DNA from: Jackrogersella multiformis
Taxonomy: Eukaryota > Ascomycota > Sordariomycetes > Xylariales > Hypoxylaceae
Direction of reading: 5' to 3'
Assembly: GCA_902806575.1 (NCBI GenBank)
Contig: CADCXD010000010.1
Span: 930,001 to 994,000, forward strand
DNA length: 64,000 nucleotides
Made by a program: the position numbers and the translations under genes. The notes beneath the pieces are model-generated. The model worked only from the letters and a program-made list of their open reading frames with translations. It was not told where the DNA came from and made no database searches. Shown one piece after another: positions 11,119-21,989 of this stretch. Within the stretch, counting starts at the first letter, position 1. Each line of letters opens with the position of its first letter.

Positions 11119-11877
11119 CTACTTGAATTGGACATAGCCCTTGTCCTTCACGAACGTGGCATGCCATGGCACACCCTCCTCATGGTCCGCCAACTGCGCG
11201 TAGAACTCTGCATGGGCTGGGCCGTCGATCGCCTGGCCTTTAAGCGTACCATCCGCGAGACGCTCATCGGTATAAAAGAATCTAGTGAAACAGGCACGTC
11301 AGAGGTGTCTAGGCACATAATGATTTCCTCGAAATACTCACCGGAACCCCTTCTCCGAGTACGTCTTATCCGAAACACCGATCCAGAATGCCGAAGCTGA
11401 CTTGCCCATGCCTAGATCCAGCATTGCTGGGAAGGGCACGATGGCAATGTTCAAGATGTTGCCGGTGTATATGAACGTTTTCTTGGTCTCTTTAGGCAGC
11501 GTCTCCCATCCCTTGACGGCTTGCTGCGCGGCGACGTAAGGGCTAACGGTGTTTACATTCAAATCCGAAGCTACGCTCTCTGCTGAAATCGACAGAACCG
11601 AGTCATTGTCGGGGGGGCTCGTGAGCGCTGCTGCGTTGTATATGACGACGGTAGGAGGTGTGTTAAATTCGGCCTTGACCGCGTCGAATAGTGCTGGGAT
11701 CGACCCTGGCTTCGTGAAATCTGCCTTGAGGGAGAGAAACCCTTCGGAAGTCTTGGTACCACTCCCACTCCTAGACGCAAGGGCGATTTTGTAGCCGTTG
11801 CTAGCGAACTTTTCAGCTACGGAAGCGCCGATACGGGGCCCAGCTCCTAGAATGAGGGCGACAGAATTGGTCGCCAT
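11119..11877 (-). CDS. Divergent short-chain dehydrogenase-like protein, catalytic Tyr absent
   Basis: Exon 1 (11877-11342) and exon 2 (11281-11119) join through GTGAGT...CACTAG and give 232 residues. The Rossmann entry is LGAGPRIG (10-17), a variant of TGxxxGxG, followed by an arginine-serine cofactor pocket (ASRSGS). The usual NNAG is replaced by YNAAAL. Around the active site the sequence is LDLGMGKSAS. Lys is present, but the position four residues before it is Leu, not Tyr. The protein may therefore be a non-classical SDR or a binding protein. The C-terminus (GKEFYTDERLADG-like, ending GYVQFK) comes from exon 2. Function is unknown. It could work with the other genes in this locus. Confidence 0.8.
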
Positions 11878-12878
11878 TGTGCTTCTATAGTCGATAGTGA
11901 AGATGGATTTTAAAGAATATGAGTTGCAAAAAAGCTTGAGTATGGAAGAGAAGAAAAGGGTTATTTTGGAATCAAATTACCGTTTATTTATATGAAGTAT
12001 TTAGAGTCCGGTTGACCCATACGTCCCTGCTCTAACCCACCTCCTATCCAACGATTTATAATCAGACTCTAAGCTTATACATCCCCTTATAAGCCGCTAA
12101 CCTAGGTTGAAGACTAACAAAGACTAATGGTATCATATTATTCCATGATATAATCACCATATGTAGTACTAACCTATATTTCTTGGGACGCACAAGCCGC
12201 GCGAGATGACCCTACGATGTGCCAAGCCAAACAGATCGGGAAGGATCCTGCAGGTCAGATTGCGTGCGATGGGCCTCTGGAGAGGTGGTAGTACATAGGT
12301 TATGTAAGCCGCGCGGCAAGTCATGGTGTCTTCCTATTCAGGGTCGAGGAGTCCTGTAATTGGGTACGATTGATATATTGATTAGGTATGCTTAGAAATC
12401 AGTTCGCGACGCCGAACTACGAACTCCGCCGCGCGCGGACGAGTCAATATCAACCACGCATGATTGTAACTCGTACCGATTCCGAGCTTGAAAGCATTGT
12501 GGGATCACACCTATCTACCTAGGTACCTAGTTAAGTAGTTGACAATGGATTTGTCACCTCGCTGTCCGAATGATTGCGGCCATCTATAATGGTACATCAC
12601 CAAGCTCATTCTTTCCCCCATGAGACGCTAGAAATCGAAGAAAAAGCTGAACGTAGCGCGTGCTGTCCTCGTCATTGCCATAAACCTGTTTGGCTAGCTA
12701 TTCATCCAGGGTACATATTCTTTGCCGTTTTCCTTATCAGCTTGTTTATCCCGCTCTTCTGCTGCACTGCCTACTTGTATACGAGCAGCATTGAGCAAGT
12801 TACTGTCATAGAATTAGTTGCGCAAGTTATAAACATCGTGTCTGATTCCTCAGAGTTAAAAGTTCTTCATGGATATTC
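11878..12878. other. Intergenic
   Basis: Holds the promoter of the second SDR, TACCTAGGTACCTAG at about 12516-12532, and a 108-codon open frame from 12589 with one hydrophobic segment. I do not accept that frame as a gene (see the rejected list). Confidence 0.4.
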
Positions 12879-13025
12879 GTCTATTTCCTTGGTATCGGCG
12901 GGCCCAACTTTATAGAGAACCCGGACCACCCGGCTTATGAACAACTAGTAGTGGTGGGGCGGGAGATCACGACGGAAGTTAAACCCAAGGCAGTGGTCGT
13001 ATTTTTTTGCTCACTGGCAAGCTAG
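12879..13025 (+). pseudogene. LigB-type extradiol dioxygenase relic (N-terminal fragment)
   Basis: A 49-codon stretch reads VYFLGIGGPNFIENPDHPAY and then VGREITTEVKPKAVVVF before a stop. It matches the N-terminal part of class III extradiol ring-cleavage dioxygenases (4,5-DOPA dioxygenase/LigB type), where one expects a GHGGP-like iron-ligand motif, then a helix, then PKAIVVxSAHW. Here the His of GHGGP is Ile, and after VVVF the frame breaks just where SAHW is expected. No downstream domain follows. It is a dead fragment and points to lost aromatic-ring catabolism at this locus. Confidence 0.55.
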
Positions 13026-14008
13026 CTAAAGTGATGTCGAGATTAATGTCACCGAACTTACAGGTCTAATTTATTGTTTTTACTGTTTCCCGCCGCATTA
13101 CTATGCATACGAATATCCCAATAAAAGTTTGCATTGCAAAAGATTCTTGGTAGGTAACTTTCAATGAGAGCATAGACCTTGCATATAGGCCCGTGTGCAC
13201 CTTTTTTTACGACCGGTCCAATATACTGGTATCGTTCATGATTATTATAGGAATTTTTTAATAATCGGTAAAACGTTAAAAGAAAGAAAAATCCTTAGTA
13301 TAATAAATTTCAGGGGGATTAAAGACTTCAAGGTGTGTTATACTAGTAAGGGGGTGGCTTATCGGAGATAACCTTATTCAAACAACTTAGCATGACTAAT
13401 AAGCCACTATGCTTACCCCCTTTACCCCTTTTACCCTTTATTCATGTGAGCGGTGGTTATCCGAAATCGTTCAGATGCTTGTTCTGTAGATATGATCTTT
13501 TCTACAGAGATGGGATGTCTATTAATTTGATATGCAGCTACTCCTACGCTGTCGTTCACTATTTCTGACGAATATAGGGTTATAGAATTATTAAGCATGA
13601 GGCAGTGGTCATAAAGCGCTGAGGACAGGTATCGTACCAAGCCAGTTCTCGGGCGAATGATTTTATGTTTACAATAAAACAAACTCGCTCTCAACTATAG
13701 CAACGCGACATTAAGACACTTTATTTTTAGTCTATAATTTTCCTTTGGTCAACGTAACGAAAGTGGTTGGAAATTTAGTTACTTGAACTTTTACGATTTT
13801 ATCAATATTATGAACATTTGAACGCCCAAATAAGAAATGCTTGCCGTTTGCAATAGTTTTGGAACTTCCGTCTAAGGTATCGGATATCCGTAACGCCCTC
13901 CATGCTAGATATGAAATATTGTGTTTGTAGTCGTATCTGCTCACAGAGCCGATCACTGTAATCGAAGAAAAAGTGTGATAGTCGTATCGTGTTTGTGTGT
14001 TTATTTTT
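13026..14008. other. AT-rich intergenic stretch
   Basis: No gene is recognised. Short minus-strand open frames (13431-14040) lack family features. A small inverted repeat, GTGGCTTAT at 13354-13362 against ATAAGCCAC at 13399-13407, is flanked by C- and G-runs and may be a fold-back relic. Confidence 0.4.
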
Positions 14009-15293
14009 CTAGGGGCCGAGGTGTTCCGCGCGGGCTTCATCCAGACTCACCCTTTCTTCGTGTTCGTCTTCTTCACGTCGTAAATCTGTGTAAATAGTAC
14101 TGTCTAAACTTTGGTCTTTCCCTGTCAAGGTAACAAGAGACAAGCTGCTGATAACAGCAGCAGCCCCTAAAATGGCCCAAAGGTTGATGGTGGCATCGAA
14201 TAAAAGGCTATCAAGCACAAGAGCCCAGACGATTTGAGAGTAAATCATGAGCGTAGCAGCTGAAGACGAGTCGCTCGATATTCCAACTGTAAGAAGAAAC
14301 TCCTAAATTTTGTCAAGTCAGAAGCCTTCCAAGGTGCTAAAGGAAAAATGTAGAGCACTCACCATCGCGAAGCCGCAGGTACCGATATATATCAGGCAAG
14401 CCCATACAAACGGGCTCCTTGGCCATGTAATTCCTGGAATGATTATGAGCGCGAACCAACTCACAACCACTAGGCTCCATGCAAACACGTTGACACTCGT
14501 TAATGGATGAGCCCTCGCACCAATACGACGGATCGATGTTAGTGTAATCTAGAGACGATGTTAGTCTTTCTGTGTCCAAGAACTAACAATTTTCAATATG
14601 AATCTCTCATCACTTACTACACCTCCACAGAGGCCGATTACACTAAAAATCAAGCCCTTCAACTCGCCTGTCATGTCTCCAGAAACACCACGCTCGGCTT
14701 TTGCTGTGCCGAATATGTTTTCGGGCTGGGCTATAAGCACAACTCCTACGAGCGCACCTGCAGCACCGAGACAGTCCGTCCATTGGACCTTGGCGAAAGA
14801 CAGATACCTCGTTAGGATCAGAGATCCCAAAGGTCCTAGAAAATTCAAAGCTGTTGCCTCACTAAGACTCAAGTATACCATGGAGACTGGTGTGGGTATG
14901 GTTAGTTAGTGATTATAACAACGAACGTGTTGGGTATACAAGTTTCACGTGACTGAATCATCGAACGAGGTAAAAATATTAGGACTTACAGAAGAATCCG
15001 GTAGCACCACAAACCCCACCGAATGCCCGCAAAAGGACAAGGCGTCGAACATCAGGTGTTCCGAACAAGATATCGGACTTCAAGGATCCGATATGGCAAA
15101 GATACAATGTACATCCGACTCCGGTGATTAACATCCGTATATGGAGGACCTGGAACGGATGAACTTTCTCAAGTCTTGTCTCTGTGAACTTTGCGGCAGC
15201 ATTCAATGTCGCAGCTGCCACCTGTGAAGCCACGACAAATAGCGAGGGACGATACCGCTCGATCAGGGACGGTGCCCCCGAATCTTTGGCCAT
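14009..15293 (-). CDS. DMT-superfamily (EamA) drug/metabolite transporter
   Basis: Exons 15293-14990, 14886-14618, 14548-14363 and 14302-14009 give 350 residues in consistent phase. The protein shows about ten hydrophobic segments in two EamA halves. Landmarks are RAFGGVCGATGFFF before the first intron, YLSLSEATALNFLGPL in exon 2, TLTSIRRIGARAHPL in exon 3 and LLTVGISSDSSSAATLMIY in exon 4, followed by an acidic cytoplasmic tail. These match fungal 10-TM DMT transporters of solute-carrier-35/EamA type at the plasma or Golgi membrane. The substrate is unknown. Three introns fall inside or between membrane segments. The last acceptor (AATTTAG at 14305-14303) is chosen because it retains the conserved LLTVG segment. 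Confidence 0.86.
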
Positions 15294-16668
15294 TAGGAGC
15301 GGTATGGTCGGCTCGCGATGTGGTTGAAGCAGACGACAATGGAAGCTATCGAGTATGATATTGATTCATAATGCTCTCTCTTCCAGATAAACAAGAGCGT
15401 CGTTTGTCTGAGAAAGCCAAGTCGAAGTCAATGGCGCCCAGACTGCCAGAGTTGCACCTCATTCTCAAGCCCCACATGGGTGGATATTTTGATTTTGATC
15501 GTCGGACAGATCCGGTCATGGTTCCAAGTTGTTGGTAAACGTGAATCGGGTATGGAGTCTTCAGGCACTACGCTTAATTACCTACATACCTAGTAATCTG
15601 CAGCAAGATCTTAAATCGTTGGAGCTTGGAGGCCTTGTCATTTATGATAAGGATCTCTCCCTATCTGCAACGAGATTATTGCATGCGAATTACTTACGTG
15701 CCGGCGTGTATACCTACCTAGTTAAGGCTCTTACTGTGAAATTCTGCTTCTTAGACCGGTGAGAATAGTATCGACGGTTCCGATTATATTGATCAATGAA
15801 ATATGTCTCGTCCCCTGTGTTCCGTTCATTCCGTACCTAATAACCAAGGTGGTCGGCCTGCGGTGTAAGATTGGAAAACCCGTGGTTTCCAAAATAACCT
15901 TACTTATAAATCCGCCTCAACACCTTTAAAAGGGTTTAAATGTAATTGTCACTGTAGCTATGAAAAGTGCAGCACTCCTTTTTATTAAACAAAGTTGAGA
16001 ACATATTTATTTGTTTAGAATCTTTTAAGGCAAACCCGCCCAAACCATAGTATGCCTCGGCCGCTAAGTAGATAAATACTACTGTAATTTAACTATTCAG
16101 CTATTCAGACATGGTCAAGGTATCCCTGCAATTGCAGATACGCCTCATAAAATCCATCCAATCAAAGACTAAGTACGGCTCAGTACTTACTCTTTTAAGG
16201 GAATGGTAAACTAATAACCAATCAGAGTTTACATTTCCCGATAGTTATCCGATAATAGGTACATTGAAAGCGTAACTACCTAGGTACACTACCCCTATCT
16301 ATGAGTGCCAAACACGCTTCTACCAACAATTCTTTCAAGAAACTCAAAATAGTGCGTAAATAATCTTTTCACTAGGCAGGCTTCTATTTTATCTAGCTTA
16401 AGACTAGGCTCAAATAACAATTATTTGGTGAATGTACCCACACAGTGCTCAGTATGGGGTCCCAAAACGGCCTCAGCGTCCGCCGTTTAGCCGGTTACTA
16501 AAGGGGCAGTTATGCAGTAGAGGGCATATCAAATTCGCCTCCCCTCAACGAGGACATCATAATTACCTAAATTTTGTATTTATTGGAATGAATTCATTTT
16601 AGATTTCAATCAAATAGGGTGAAATGAAGAGAATATATGACCCATAGATAAGGGTTGGGATTATGACT

Positions 16669-16687
16669 AGGGTTAGGGTTAGGGTTA
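16669..16687 (+). repeat. Interstitial telomeric repeat, about three TTAGGG units
   Basis: The plus strand reads CTAGGGTTAGGGTTAGGGTT followed by AAACCCCC. This equals three units of the TTAGGG telomere repeat used by most filamentous ascomycetes, far from any chromosome end in this window. Confidence 0.75.
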
Positions 16688-17218
16688 AACCCCCGTATAC
16701 CGGGATTCAGCACGCTGATATTTCTTCCGCGATAATAATCCAAACATGGGCTATTGGATATAAGAACCTAATTAAAGTTTCAACCCCAATTCTGCTACCT
16801 GATAGGATTCTTGTTCGCTCTGGCCGCGATATTCGCCTCTATATCAGCTCAGGGAAAGACACTGACTGATATGTATCATTGAGCCACTGTTAGGGTGGTA
16901 CGGTCAAGTTGTAGATAAACTCGAGCAATACCTAGGTATCGATTCATTCAGGAACAACATACCTAGACCTAGTTTTCAACCCATCCCTGGAGACTTTCCA
17001 ACTTGCCATCATAGTTTACCGAGAGTTCTAGTCGTAGGTATCCATCAGGGGTAGGGCGAACATTGTCGAATCAGCAAGGAAAGAGGTTCACTCAAACGAA
17101 TCATGGAATTCTCGAAGCCTCGCTCTTAGGCCTAAAGGGTATCAGAGAACATTATCTGCCAGTGCTGCATTGATACAATACAGATAATAATATGTACACC
17201 TGCCTACCTACTTAGTTG

Positions 17219-17240
17219 CTTAGGGTTAGGGTTAGGGTTA
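17219..17240 (+). repeat. Second interstitial telomeric repeat, same orientation
   Basis: About 550 bases after the first tract the plus strand again reads three TTAGGG units and part of a fourth. Both have the G-rich strand on plus. Surrounding sequence is AT-rich and non-coding. Confidence 0.75.
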
Positions 17241-17687
17241 GTCAAAGGTAGCATAGAAGTACAAATGGATCGGGCATCTCAAGACCAACATTAAACCAGA
17301 CAACATTCAAAACTCGCTCGATATCTCGGGTAATACAGCGTTTATGCGTCGTATAAACGGAGGAAATGTTTTATTACATAGATTGAGGCCTTGCACAATC
17401 AGACTTCTATATCGACCTCACCGCATTATCACTTGTCCACCGCGCTATAGCCTGAACAACGTTGACCATAGGTCCATACGAGAGACAAACAAAAATCATA
17501 TGAGGTTTTTCACTAATCTTTTGCTTGCGTCTTGAAAATTTAGGGCTGTACACGTTCATCTTTGAATATGAATAACACGAATAGGGATCGGAAAAATCGG
17601 CTAAAGACCACCGTATATGATTGAAAACGCGTTCGTTTAGTTGTGCTAAACATTATTGTAGAAAATATGGTTCTTTAGCTTTTACAC

Positions 17688-18286
17688 TTAAATGAGAAGA
17701 TTAGCGCTACTACATGAAGGGGTTTTTAGACAAGGAGAGGACCTCTCAACCTCCCTCTTCAGATCTGCATTAAATGCATCCCACTTGATGATAGTTTTCG
17801 TTGTGGAGGTCGACCCAGGCTTAAAAAATCCAGACAGAAGACCTCGAAATTGTTCTGCCTGGATGAATGTGGTGCCGCCTGGTGTTTTCTTGCTTGATGA
17901 AAAGTAAAACTGATGCTCCCCGGAGATGATTCCGCTCAGTGAGCCTTCCCATCGGAAACACTCTTCGGAGTTTCCCTATTAATCTATAAATCAAACTACA
18001 TGAAGATAATCCAAAGTTAGGCTAGGAAACCTACCTTCACAATCGGATGAAACACCATTGCATGCATATTAACCCGGAGACGATCTCCTGACTTTAGTTG
18101 GTACGGGTTCTTGCTTGGGTCACCAAGTCCAACTGTCCACCCCTGATGCCATCCTGGAAAATCCAAAAACTAAAGAATCTTAGAAAGATCCACAAAACTT
18201 TCAGCAGTTATACATACCACCGATCGAACAATAGCTGGCGACGCCTGGATCTCTATCTCGGTGGAAATGCGTATAGGTTGGCCCAT
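17688..18286 (-). CDS. SRPBCC (START-like) domain protein
   Basis: Three exons, 18286-18218, 18169-18035 and 17975-17688, all in phase 0, give 163 residues. The introns are GTATGT...TTTAG and GTAGGT...AATAG. The product starts MGQPIRISTEIEIQASPAIV, then FLDFPGWHQGWTVG, LKSGDRLRVNMHAMVFHPIV, CFRWEGSLSGIISGEHQFYF and FIQAEQFRGLLSGFF. The order fits the START-like fold of the SRPBCC/polyketide-cyclase-2 family: a first beta strand then a 'P..V...F.D...W' helix, a 'GD.L.V' strand, a 'RW.G.L.G...GEH.F.F' strand and an 'E.F.G.L.....' C-terminal helix. Such small proteins bind hydrophobic ligands or act as cyclases/aromatases; the ligand is unknown. Each exon is too short to stand out alone, but the joined frame is stop-free and coherent. 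Confidence 0.8.
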
Positions 18287-21154
18287 TTGATTATAGGTAA
18301 GAGTAAATGAGTGGCGTACAATAAATACCTTTTAATATATGTATTTATTGGACTTGTTTGTGTTAGATCCTTAAGTTACCCGTAGGTATAGGTACAGAAT
18401 ATCTGACTGAGTAAAATAGGAGGATCTACTCCTTATAGATATGTCCAAGCCAGCTCTCTTTCCCTCAACAGCTCTAACTCAATATGATGAGTCCTGTGAC
18501 GCCGACGACACGGGCGCGAGAAAAAGCCGATCGGGGTTATTATCAGGCCGCCCCACACCGAAAAAAGGCGAAGTGACTGGGAGCCAGCTGGCCGGGTATT
18601 GATATGAGGCGCAAGTGGTCTTAGACAAATCCATCTGCGATCATGTGCCTGGTTATTAGGCAACGCATTTTTTATATTGGACATGTAATATATGTACCTA
18701 GGTAATTATTCTATTACTTATTAAGTTGCGAAAACATGATGAGAGTTTTCAACCTCGGCGGCATTCGCAAGTAGCATCACATCACTCTTAAATAACTGGT
18801 GCGAAATATTTTTAAAGATGTCTATATTTCACAAAAGTTACATATCGGAGAAAAAGCACTTGATAATAAAAATATCTAAATGATTTGTTAAGTTAGGTAC
18901 CTAGGTACTTAGGGGATAATAACAGAATATTATTTAAAGGGGAAAAGAAAAAGCAAAAAAAGCTCGGCTCTAGGTTCTCACCCACCTCGAACCTAGGACC
19001 TACGAAAAACCCTCTTTGAAGAATCGTAGTATCATGTCACGAAACCGGTCTACCATATGATCCTTTCGTGGGAGTTATTTCTGGCCTCTAGTCACCCAGG
19101 TTTCCCATCTAATAGGGTCGGCCTTGAACGTTTTGCATTTATTATTGCTTATAACCCTTCTGTCGGTAGGTACTTAGGTAGGTGACGACCACAGTTTACC
19201 CTCGGTGGTACTTGACACTTGTACCTCCTGGTCGCCCTACGTCTCCTAGCTCTACATAGGTACTTACGAACCATGTTATTCTACGTGCAATGATTAATAC
19301 TACAATAAACATATAACCTACCAACGTAACAAGATCCATTCTATTCATCTATTTTACTAACTTAGGTTTTTCTTAATTTACAATGAATGCGAAGATATGT
19401 CTTACTCGCCAGTTACTTGCAATGAATTTATAGGCTGTCTCGCGGTATGCATGCAAGGTATACCCAGACATATCAAGTAGCAATGAAGCGTCTGTATTTA
19501 GAAGTTTCTTGACGTTGAAAACTATTCAAAAGGATGGACTAGGGAGTATCTCCAGTCTCAATAGTGTAGAAATTGTAATCTGTATTGCCTGGCAGTTTTA
19601 ACAGTAATCCCCCACCCCTTTTTTTTTACAATACCACAGAAGATAGTCCTTCCAGTTTTGCATAACCAGGTACCCAATAGGGGCTCAGTAGAGCACCATG
19701 ACTTCACGGATACAAGGAAGAACGCTACCGTCACTGATATATGGGTAGCATTCAAGGAAAAGGACTAGCAATCACAGGTTTGTCTCAACCTATATACTAC
19801 CTAACTCACTTAATATTTCAGTTATATCAAGTAGTCCCTAATAGTGATCTACCAGGACCAAGCTAAATGCCATTCCTCATCATTCCTCTATCGGATCTAT
19901 GCACTATAACAATCCGTACGCTCTGATGTGCGAAATATCCTACCACTGGAAAAGGGGTAATTTGGCGGTCACGTGATGCCACCAAGAATATCCGCGACGC
20001 TCAAGTTAATGGAATCAACTGAATTAATTGAAGAAATTTGTGAACATAGGAGACTTTATATCAATAGTGGGGAGTCAGTAGCTTTAAGTAATATCGAACA
20101 TGCGGCACTACCGTGTCTGTCTCTCAGATGAGATATTTAATATCTTCTACTATGGCTAAATCCCATCCATAGTGGGATTTTACTTGAACCCAGACTTGTA
20201 AATCTAACCCAATTAATAAATTATCTTCCATTTAAGCTGGATTACAGGATTCATACGGCAGACCACAACACAAACATGCATACAATAATAAAATGATTGA
20301 TCCAGAACGTAGTTCGTACAGGTGACCGCTCTACTCCCGCCATAAGTTAGCAAACGTACCTTTTCAAACATCATATTAACGGAATGTAGAAAAGGATCTT
20401 CATACCAGGGTATTTGTAGTTTTCTAACTTCTCAAGTTACTATGTAGCACCTTACTTTCATACCTATACATAATATATATCTCTGAGATATATCTCGTTT
20501 AACCCATAAAAAGGTCCGCACCACGGTTGTCGGATCTAAAGAACGATATGACATAAGTATATATGATCATAACCCACCAAAACATACGTCATCGAAGTAA
20601 ACCGATAGAGAGCAGTAAAATAGGCAACTGCTATAAAGAAAGATTTCAACAAAAATGTACCTACACACCATACTACCTACCTACAAGCCGTGTCTTAGTT
20701 TCACCTTTACATCGGTTGAACCCGAAGCAGAGGCTACTTATCCAGGACACCACGAAAAGGTGCACGGCGGTCGTCCTGGTCCGCCGCCGGACTTCCGACG
20801 ACGGAGCCTCCACCGGGACCGTTAAGTCACCGGCTTCATAGGCGGGGAAAAGAAAGCATCAACGTATCTAACGCCAAAGTCTCCACCGAGACCGTATCAA
20901 GAAGGGGCTGGGGCAGAAGAAAGACATAAAGGAAGGAATATCAGAAACCATCGAAATGCTGAAACGCCAATCTCTCCACAAAGCCTACTGGGCCATGAGT
21001 GAAGGTTTCTCGCGGTAAAGGGGAGTTCAGACATAAGAACTAAGGAATGTCGGTAGGCAGGGAAGTGATTTGGGTAATATTGGCAAAACGGCGGACCTCT
21101 TGGCCGTACACTTGGTTATAAGTCCAAGGCACTACGGCACCGGGTGTAGCGGGC
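18287..21154. other. Large AT-rich gene desert
   Basis: Nearly 2.9 kb without a convincing gene. There are small GC-richer islands at 18440-18640 and 20740-20830 with short frames of no known family, possibly old transposon or gene scraps. A tRNA-like relic may lie at 18975-19070. TACCTAGG motifs occur at 18690 and 18895-18912. Confidence 0.45.
18970..19075 (-). other. Possible degenerate tRNA or tRNA-derived relic
   Basis: Read on the minus strand there is an A-box-like TGGTAGACCGG, a perfect six-base stem CTACGA/TCGTAG where an anticodon arm would be, and a B-box-like GGTTCGAG. The T-arm and acceptor stems pair poorly. The T-arm region also forms an 8-base inverted repeat, CTAGGTTC/GAACCTAG (18970-18996). 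I read it as a mutated tRNA or SINE fragment at best. Confidence 0.22.
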
Positions 21155-21989
21155 TCAAGCAAGGAAAGAGTAGGGTTCTGTATTCGGTGACGAGTAAAAA
21201 TATGGGAGAGGGACATACCTGTATAAAGGGAATCGCGATTAGGGTGGTGCTCGTCGTCTTCCTCCATGCTGACAGGGACATCCTCGAGATACAGATCCTC
21301 GTCTACCACGTTGTGCTGTATAGTGAGGGTAAGGGAAGCATTAGCTGCGTGGGTTTGCTCGTTACGCCACTGGCGGACTGGATCATTGCTCATCGGCGGG
21401 GGTAGTGGATTGCCTTGCACGGTAGGCCACACCATTCGGAGAACGCCTCTCACAGAGGTTAAAGATCCCATAACTCTCCCATTCGCAAGCCATGGGGGAA
21501 ATGAAGCTTCACGACGGCACAAGGGAGTTTAGCTGGTAGGCTAGTATTGGCACGGTCATCTCTAGTCACCTCCCATTGCAGATCTGTTATGGAAGGTCGT
21601 GCGACATGCATACGATCCCACTGCGGTCTACCGGATATCCACTCGAGCCACTGGCCGTCACGAATGGCAGACGCAAGTCTCATCGGAACAACCTCTAAGG
21701 GACCTCCATGACGGTATTCCCACGCGCCATGGCGGAATCGAAAGATCATACTGAAGAGTGAAGGGATACGGAACGCGACAAGCTCATTCTTCTCATAACG
21801 ATTCACCACTGAATAGAAATAGTCTGAGTTAAGATATAAGTGCTGTCGAAGGACGGGGTTACGGTTGACGGCGTTTTGCCAGGTCCGAGAAACGGGCTGA
21901 CAACTTGTTAAGAGATCACGGTCCGGCACTTGACGAAGCACCAGGTCAAGAAGCTCGGGGGTACCAAGCACTGCTTGTACTGGGGACAT
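21155..21989 (-). pseudogene. F-box protein gene with a single-base frameshift
   Basis: The first frame from 21989 encodes an F-box-like start (TPELLDLVLRQVPDRDLLTS then CQPVSRTWQNAV) and the later segment FPHGLRMGELWDL, a common landmark of large fungal F-box families, and then hits a stop at 21459. The continuation (TSVRGVLRMVWPTVQG and onward) is in another frame. Adding one T in the TTT at about 21463 would join them without an intron, and no plausible GT-AG pair bridges the point. Downstream, a GTATGT...ATACAG intron (21218-21178) would give a C-terminus YTEPYSFLA ending at 21155; unspliced, the frame runs to 21040. F-box proteins recruit substrates to SCF ubiquitin ligases. It is a recent pseudogene or a sequencing error. 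Confidence 0.65.

Larger units (their letters stand above)
15294..17687. other. Gene-poor AT-rich region with interstitial telomere repeats
   Basis: About 2.4 kb without a recognisable gene. It contains two short telomere-type tracts (listed separately), scattered TACCTAGG motifs, and a promoter-like stretch upstream of the DMT gene. The many T- and A-rich words fit old repeat-induced mutation, which I infer and have not measured. Confidence 0.5.

Noticed and set aside
12589..12915. 108-codon frame with one hydrophobic segment (IFFAVFLISLFIPLF)
   Set aside because: No family likeness, no supporting splice partner, and it runs into the dioxygenase relic in another frame. A small membrane protein cannot be excluded.
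13431..14040. Two minus-strand frames of 87 and 102 codons downstream of the DMT gene
   Set aside because: AT-rich, no family likeness; the second overlaps the last codons of the DMT gene in another frame.
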